From GCA-016699975 sp964515255 (GTDB lineage: Bacteria; Patescibacteriota; Minisyncoccia; Moranbacterales; UBA1568): a stretch of 8,578 nt of DNA. The notes beneath the pieces are model-generated. The model had not been told where the DNA came from, searched no databases, and worked only from the letters and a program-made list of their open reading frames with translations. The stretch spans positions 1 to 8,578 of the forward strand of contig CAZETL010000040.1 in assembly GCA_964515255.1 (NCBI GenBank), given 5' to 3'. Shown piece after piece: positions 6,110 to 8,578 of the stretch. How positions within the stretch are numbered: position 1 is the stretch's first letter; every line of letters begins with the position of its first letter. The position numbers were made by a program, and so were the translations under genes.

Positions 6110-6580
6110 ATGAGAATCATTCTTTTTGAGATTTGCGGAGGCGCCTTGCTTGCAGGTTTGGCGTGTTTCTTCCTTTGGAAATTTCCGAGCTTCCTGAAAT
6201 TGCTTGGTCCGCCGAAAATCGTCGTCGATTTTTTTGAACATCCGCCGATGTGGTTCCCTGTATTCACCGTTGGCTCGCTTGTCGTCGGTGTGATGGGGAC
6301 GGTTTCAGTGTGGACTGGCCTGGGGGCAATCTTCATTTTAGCAGCTGCCAATGCCAAGTTGGCCGGAGCGTGGGATATTTCTTCCGAAAAGAGGATTGCT
6401 CTGGGGATTTCTGGAGTGATCTTTACCGGCTTCGGGATATTTACGCTCATCAAGTGGTGGGCTATCCTTGTGGTCATGATTGGCATCGGGGTAGGTCTGG
6501 GCTACAAATTGTATCGAAGGTCCAATCGCATGGGGGGTCTCGTGCCGGAAGGTGATGGCAAGGAGTCCGGAACGTGTTGA
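6110..6580 (+). CDS. Small integral membrane protein, about 4-5 TM segments
   Basis: 156 residues from ATG 6110, chosen for its SD and the promoter upstream. I recognise no family. Hydrophobic segments: 8-23, then a short amphipathic part with PPK (34-36) and FFEHPPMWFP (41-50), a long Gly/Val-rich stretch 51-83 that can form two helices, and 96-132, which can form two helices around KWW (115-117). A basic YRRSNR turn (135-140) marks a cytoplasmic end, followed by a Gly/Glu-rich tail ending in Cys156. There are no charged residues inside the helices to suggest ion pumping and no catalytic motif. It lies between the TAXI protein and the DUF2333 protein, and could share an envelope process with them; it is not the size or shape of a TRAP DctM subunit and does not resemble DctQ closely enough for me to call it one. 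Confidence 0.75.
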   Translation: MRIILFEICGGALLAGLACFFLWKFPSFLKLLGPPKIVVDFFEHPPMWFPVFTVGSLVVGVMGTVSVWTGLGAIFILAAANAKLAGAWDISSEKRIALGISGVIFTGFGIFTLIKWWAILVVMIGIGVGLGYKLYRRSNRMGGLVPEGDGKESGTC

Positions 6581-6590
6581 AGTAAAACTG

Positions 6591-6623
6591 ATGGGTTTGA
6601 GTCATTGACTCAAACCCATTTTG
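6591..6623 (+). terminator. Perfect hairpin between the 4-TM and DUF2333 genes
   Basis: ATGGGTTTGAGTC (6591-6603) pairs perfectly with GACTCAAACCCAT (6607-6619), loop ATT, then only TTTT broken by G at 6623. The stem is strong but the T-tract is short, so read-through into the next gene is plausible and this may act as a partial terminator or mRNA stabiliser. Confidence 0.65.
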
Positions 6624-6632
6624 CAAGAGAAT
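6605..6632 (+). promoter_or_regulatory. Possible promoter for the DUF2333 gene
   Basis: TTGACT (6605-6610), 16-base spacer, GAGAAT (6627-6632). The -35 would be formed by the 3' arm of the hairpin, with a start site near 6639 just before the SD. Weak -10; read-through from upstream is the alternative. Confidence 0.3.
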
Positions 6633-6643
6633 CTCACAAATAC

Positions 6644-6648
6644 GAGGG
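6644..6648 (+). promoter_or_regulatory. SD deciding the start of the DUF2333 protein
   Basis: GAGGG 7 bases before ATG 6656. The in-frame TTG at 6605 lies inside the hairpin and is rejected. Confidence 0.75.
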
Positions 6649-6655
6649 TTTTGCG

Positions 6656-7666
6656 ATGAAGAAACTGACTTCGCGTGTGGGCGCTTGGCAGATGGTATTG
6701 CTTGCTTTCCTCCTTTGCTGTGGATCGATTGCCGTCTGGGACTACAACAGGGTGTTGTATCCGGACGATATTCCCATTCTGGGAATGCATGCCGATGAAT
6801 ACGGGAACATGACTGGAGAAATCGACAACGGCGTTCACTTGAAGACCGGAGAAGCCATTGTGGCAACTCTCCGGGATATTCTGAAGGAAATGGAGAAAGA
6901 CTGGCTGTCGAATGATGTGGCGTGGCCGACGTGCCTTCTTGACAATCCGCAAAGTTATCAAGGGGGAATGCTTTTTGCGGTTCGACAGATTGTTCAGGTA
7001 CTTGCTCAGAAGGTGACTCGGATGAATCCGACGGATCCTCCGAATCAGCATTTGGAGCGAGTGCAGTCAGCGGTGAGTATCGATGGCGCGTCATGGATGA
7101 TGCCGGCATTCGAAGATGAACTTGCGGTTGCAATCACTGAATTGGACGCGTTGCTTGCGGAGATCCGGTCCGGACGAGTCAGAATTCCCGATCGGAAGGA
7201 TACTCTGAGGGACTTGCTTTCCACATTGGGAGCAATCATCGGAGGAAGCGTCGGTCGATTGGCGAACACTCCTCGAATCGGCGAGCACAGAATGACAACG
7301 GTAACTGCTGGCGACGATCACGCGACGGGGGAAAAGCTCCTGAAACGGGAAGATGCCCAGACTCCATGGCTGCAGATAGATAATGAATTCTACTCTAGCC
7401 AGGGGGTGATGTTTGTCGTGAAAATGGTCTTCGCGGCAACGCTCGTTGATTTTGGAAAGCTGATCGATATTCAGAATTCGACAGAGCTTGGTCGGGCGAC
7501 TTTCCTTATTATGGATCCCTATTTCTACAGGACGAGTCCTCTCGTGGTTTTGAATGGCGATCCTTTGTCATTGCTGTCCAATCACCCGACGGCCCTCCAC
7601 GCTGTTCTTTTGAGCGCGTGGGTGAATATGGAAAAACTGTCGATTGCCGTCTCCGGTCGGCAATAG
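6656..7666 (+). CDS. DUF2333-family protein, single N-terminal membrane anchor
   Basis: 336 residues from ATG 6656. After MKKLTSR there is one hydrophobic segment (about 11-27), predicting an inner-membrane anchor with the rest outside the cytoplasm. The body follows the DUF2333 pattern as I know it from Pseudomonas-type proteins: DWLSND (82-87) and LDN (95-97), QGGMLFAVRQ (102-111), SWMMPAFEDEL (146-156), a helical region with DTLRDLL (182-188), TPWLQIDNEFYSSQG (236-250), and SPLVVLNGDPLSLLSNHP (294-311) near the end. Length agrees with the family (around 330-350). Its biochemical role is not known; no catalytic motif is apparent. It begins 75 bases after the 4-TM gene with a strong hairpin between them, and has its own terminator. 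An unusual Met-rich SWMMP replaces the family's common SWLLP. Confidence 0.8.
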   Translation: MKKLTSRVGAWQMVLLAFLLCCGSIAVWDYNRVLYPDDIPILGMHADEYGNMTGEIDNGVHLKTGEAIVATLRDILKEMEKDWLSNDVAWPTCLLDNPQSYQGGMLFAVRQIVQVLAQKVTRMNPTDPPNQHLERVQSAVSIDGASWMMPAFEDELAVAITELDALLAEIRSGRVRIPDRKDTLRDLLSTLGAIIGGSVGRLANTPRIGEHRMTTVTAGDDHATGEKLLKREDAQTPWLQIDNEFYSSQGVMFVVKMVFAATLVDFGKLIDIQNSTELGRATFLIMDPYFYRTSPLVVLNGDPLSLLSNHPTALHAVLLSAWVNMEKLSIAVSGRQ

Positions 7667-7720
7667 GGCAGTTTGTTCTTAGTAGGCTGCAGCGTGGCCT
7701 GTACTGTATCTATGTTTCCC

Positions 7721-7753
7721 AACGGATATGCTGTGTATGGCATGTCCGTTTTT
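7721..7753 (+). terminator. Terminator of the DUF2333 gene
   Basis: AACGGATATGC (7721-7731) pairs with GCATGTCCGTT (7740-7750), loop of 8 bases, one T-G pair, then TTTCTTC. It lies 54 bases after the stop. The 54-base gap holds nothing else I can name. Confidence 0.85.
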
Positions 7754-7788
7754 CTTCAGGAAAATTGTGTTTTGACGGATATCTCTAG

Positions 7789-7817
7789 TTGACAAGAATA
7801 ATTTTTCTTTGTAGCAT
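7789..7817 (+). promoter_or_regulatory. Promoter for the 140-residue protein gene
   Basis: Perfect TTGACA (7789-7794), 17-base spacer, TAGCAT (7812-7817). Start near 7824, leader about 60 bases. Confidence 0.7.
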
Positions 7818-7870
7818 CGCCTCAGTTTTTTGAACAAGCCGCATTCTGAAATTCTTGCAGAACCGGAGGA

Positions 7871-7876
7871 AGGAGG
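7871..7876 (+). promoter_or_regulatory. SD deciding the start of the 140-residue protein
   Basis: AGGAGG 7 bases before ATG 7884, close to ideal. The in-frame TTG at 7830 has no such site. Confidence 0.85.
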
Positions 7877-7883
7877 AAGAGAT

Positions 7884-8306
7884 ATGAGTGATTGTCGGGT
7901 GGCTGTAGTTGTGGTGAATATCGATGGTCTCGCTTCGTTCGATCAGGAGAGGCTTCTCCGCATGGAGAGTGACCTGCGCACAGAGATATCGAAACGACGA
8001 ATCCTTGCGCGGGTGACCGAGCGTTTCGGCGGGATGCTGGTGCTAAGGGTCAGATTCTCTCGCGACGCCGTCGAACGGGAGATTCGTGGGGCTGATTTGA
8101 TTCTTGCCACAGTCAAGCTCTTTGTCCCCGAAAGAACGCTTGTTGACAGTTCGAGCGGGGAAATAGCCCGGGGTATCGGATCTTTGATCGATGAAATTGT
8201 CAATAATCCGGGAACTCGTCGCAGAGTTCGCTGCCTCGTTTTTGAAAGGGTGTTTTCCGGGGGATGGGACTCCGAGAGCAATAACGGGCGAATGAATAAG
8301 CCCTAA
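7884..8306 (+). CDS. Unrecognised small alpha/beta protein
   Basis: 140 residues from ATG 7884; I do not recognise the family. The start is fixed by an ideal SD, and a TTGACA promoter and a terminator frame the gene, so it is very likely expressed alone. The predicted order is a hydrophobic strand (5-11, RVAVVVV) ending in NIDGL, a charged helix (20-38), a strand with GGMLVLRVRFS (49-59), a helix, a strand DLILATVKLFV (71-81), a helix containing IGSLIDEIVNN (98-108), and a final strand RRVRCLVFERVF (113-124) with a polar, probably disordered tail. The alternation suggests a compact alpha/beta domain; Arg is abundant (about one residue in eight), so RNA or nucleotide binding is possible but unproven. 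No signal peptide or membrane segment. The NIDGL opening recalls the first strand of cyclic-nucleotide/GGDEF-like palm domains, but no GGDEF or metal site follows. Confidence 0.75.
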   Translation: MSDCRVAVVVVNIDGLASFDQERLLRMESDLRTEISKRRILARVTERFGGMLVLRVRFSRDAVEREIRGADLILATVKLFVPERTLVDSSSGEIARGIGSLIDEIVNNPGTRRRVRCLVFERVFSGGWDSESNNGRMNKP

Positions 8307-8341
8307 CTTTATCCCATTTGTCTGTAACGCTGGAGGTGTTG

Positions 8342-8375
8342 AAGGCTGCCTAGAGAACCAAGGCAGCCTTTTTTA
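8342..8375 (+). terminator. Terminator of the 140-residue protein gene
   Basis: AAGGCTGCCT (8342-8351) pairs perfectly with AGGCAGCCTT (8361-8370), loop of 9 bases, followed by TTTTA. The T-run overlaps the stop codon of the convergent - strand gene; in that direction the hairpin lacks a T-tract. Confidence 0.9.
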
Positions 8376-8578
8376 TAGGCTCTCCAGAAAATCATCAGAA
8401 CTTTTTTCTTTGGCTGTATATCGCTTCAAAGCATCTCCAGTGGACTTTTTCCGGTAATGGCCTCCCGTGTCTTTTGCTGAAAGAGCGTTCTGTCCTTTGA
8501 CTTCCCTGAAATTTTCGGCGATGCTGGATATGGAAAAAGACGTTCGGGTCCGCCAGGAATACGGCGGAATGTTTTCGT
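8373..8578 (-). CDS. C-terminus of an unidentified protein, 5' part beyond window
   Basis: On the complement, one frame is open from the window edge (8576) to TAA at 8375-8373, 67 residues, while the other two frames of that strand stop earlier. The residues are polar and basic, with SSIAENFREVKGQNALSAKD (19-38), GGHYRKKSTGDALKRY (40-55 approximately) and an acidic end DDFLESL, which is a believable soluble C-terminal tail. No start can be seen. Convergence on the terminator at 8342-8375 supports a real gene end. No family is recognisable from this piece, and a chance open frame of this length remains possible. Confidence 0.5.
   Translation of the reverse strand, partial: ENIPPYSWRTRTSFSISSIAENFREVKGQNALSAKDTGGHYRKKSTGDALKRYTAKEKSSDDFLESL

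Noticed and set aside
6474..7133. 219-codon open frame on the complement across the 4-TM/DUF2333 junction
   Set aside because: It runs through a terminator hairpin and the DUF2333 gene, is rich in Ser, Pro and His without motifs, and has no SD.
7830..8306. MNKP at both ends of the extended frame of the 140-residue protein
   Set aside because: The first copy lies before the SD-supported start and the match is only four residues; it is chance.

Overview
The window is a bacterial chromosomal segment read with the standard code (TGA is used only as stop). It carries ten complete protein genes on the + strand or nearly so, one complete gene on the - strand, and a gene fragment at each end. I saw no tRNA, rRNA, CRISPR array, transposase or recombinase. 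The organism cannot be fixed from this sequence. A compact layout, short genes without Shine-Dalgarno (SD) sequences next to TATACT-type -10 boxes, a shortened PilM-like protein and the style of the GNAT acetyltransferase suggest a member of the Patescibacteria/CPR (Parcubacteria-like). However, a TAXI-type solute-binding protein and a DUF2333 protein are better known from Proteobacteria, so I hold the assignment only moderately.

Left part (1-4257, all +): the C-terminal two thirds or so of a ParA/Soj ATPase; a 350-residue protein resembling the actin-like pilus protein PilM, but with degenerate nucleotide-binding motifs and a C-terminal membrane anchor; then a tight cluster of three genes with gaps of 17 and 6 bases. 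These encode a Clp-fold serine proteinase of the SDH type, a 126-residue DUF6941-like protein and a coiled-coil membrane protein. The last two are clearly AT-rich compared with the genes on both sides. A VOC (glyoxalase-fold) protein follows and ends at a bidirectional terminator shared with the GNAT acetyltransferase on the - strand (4256-4762). None of the + genes here has a recognisable SD.

Right part (4763-8375): divergent promoters for the GNAT gene and for a secreted TAXI-family binding protein, followed by a 4-TM membrane protein, a DUF2333 protein with one N-terminal membrane segment, and an unrecognised 140-residue alpha/beta protein. These genes have strong SDs. Three of them have clear TTGACA-N17-TANNNT promoters and all are followed by hairpin terminators, so they look like consecutive, mostly single-gene transcription units, with envelope location as the common theme of the first three. 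The final 200 bases hold the C-terminus of a convergent - strand gene.

The parts most likely to be new are the SDH-proteinase/DUF6941/coiled-coil cluster, the membrane-anchored degenerate PilM, and the orphan TAXI protein with its 4-TM and DUF2333 neighbours.
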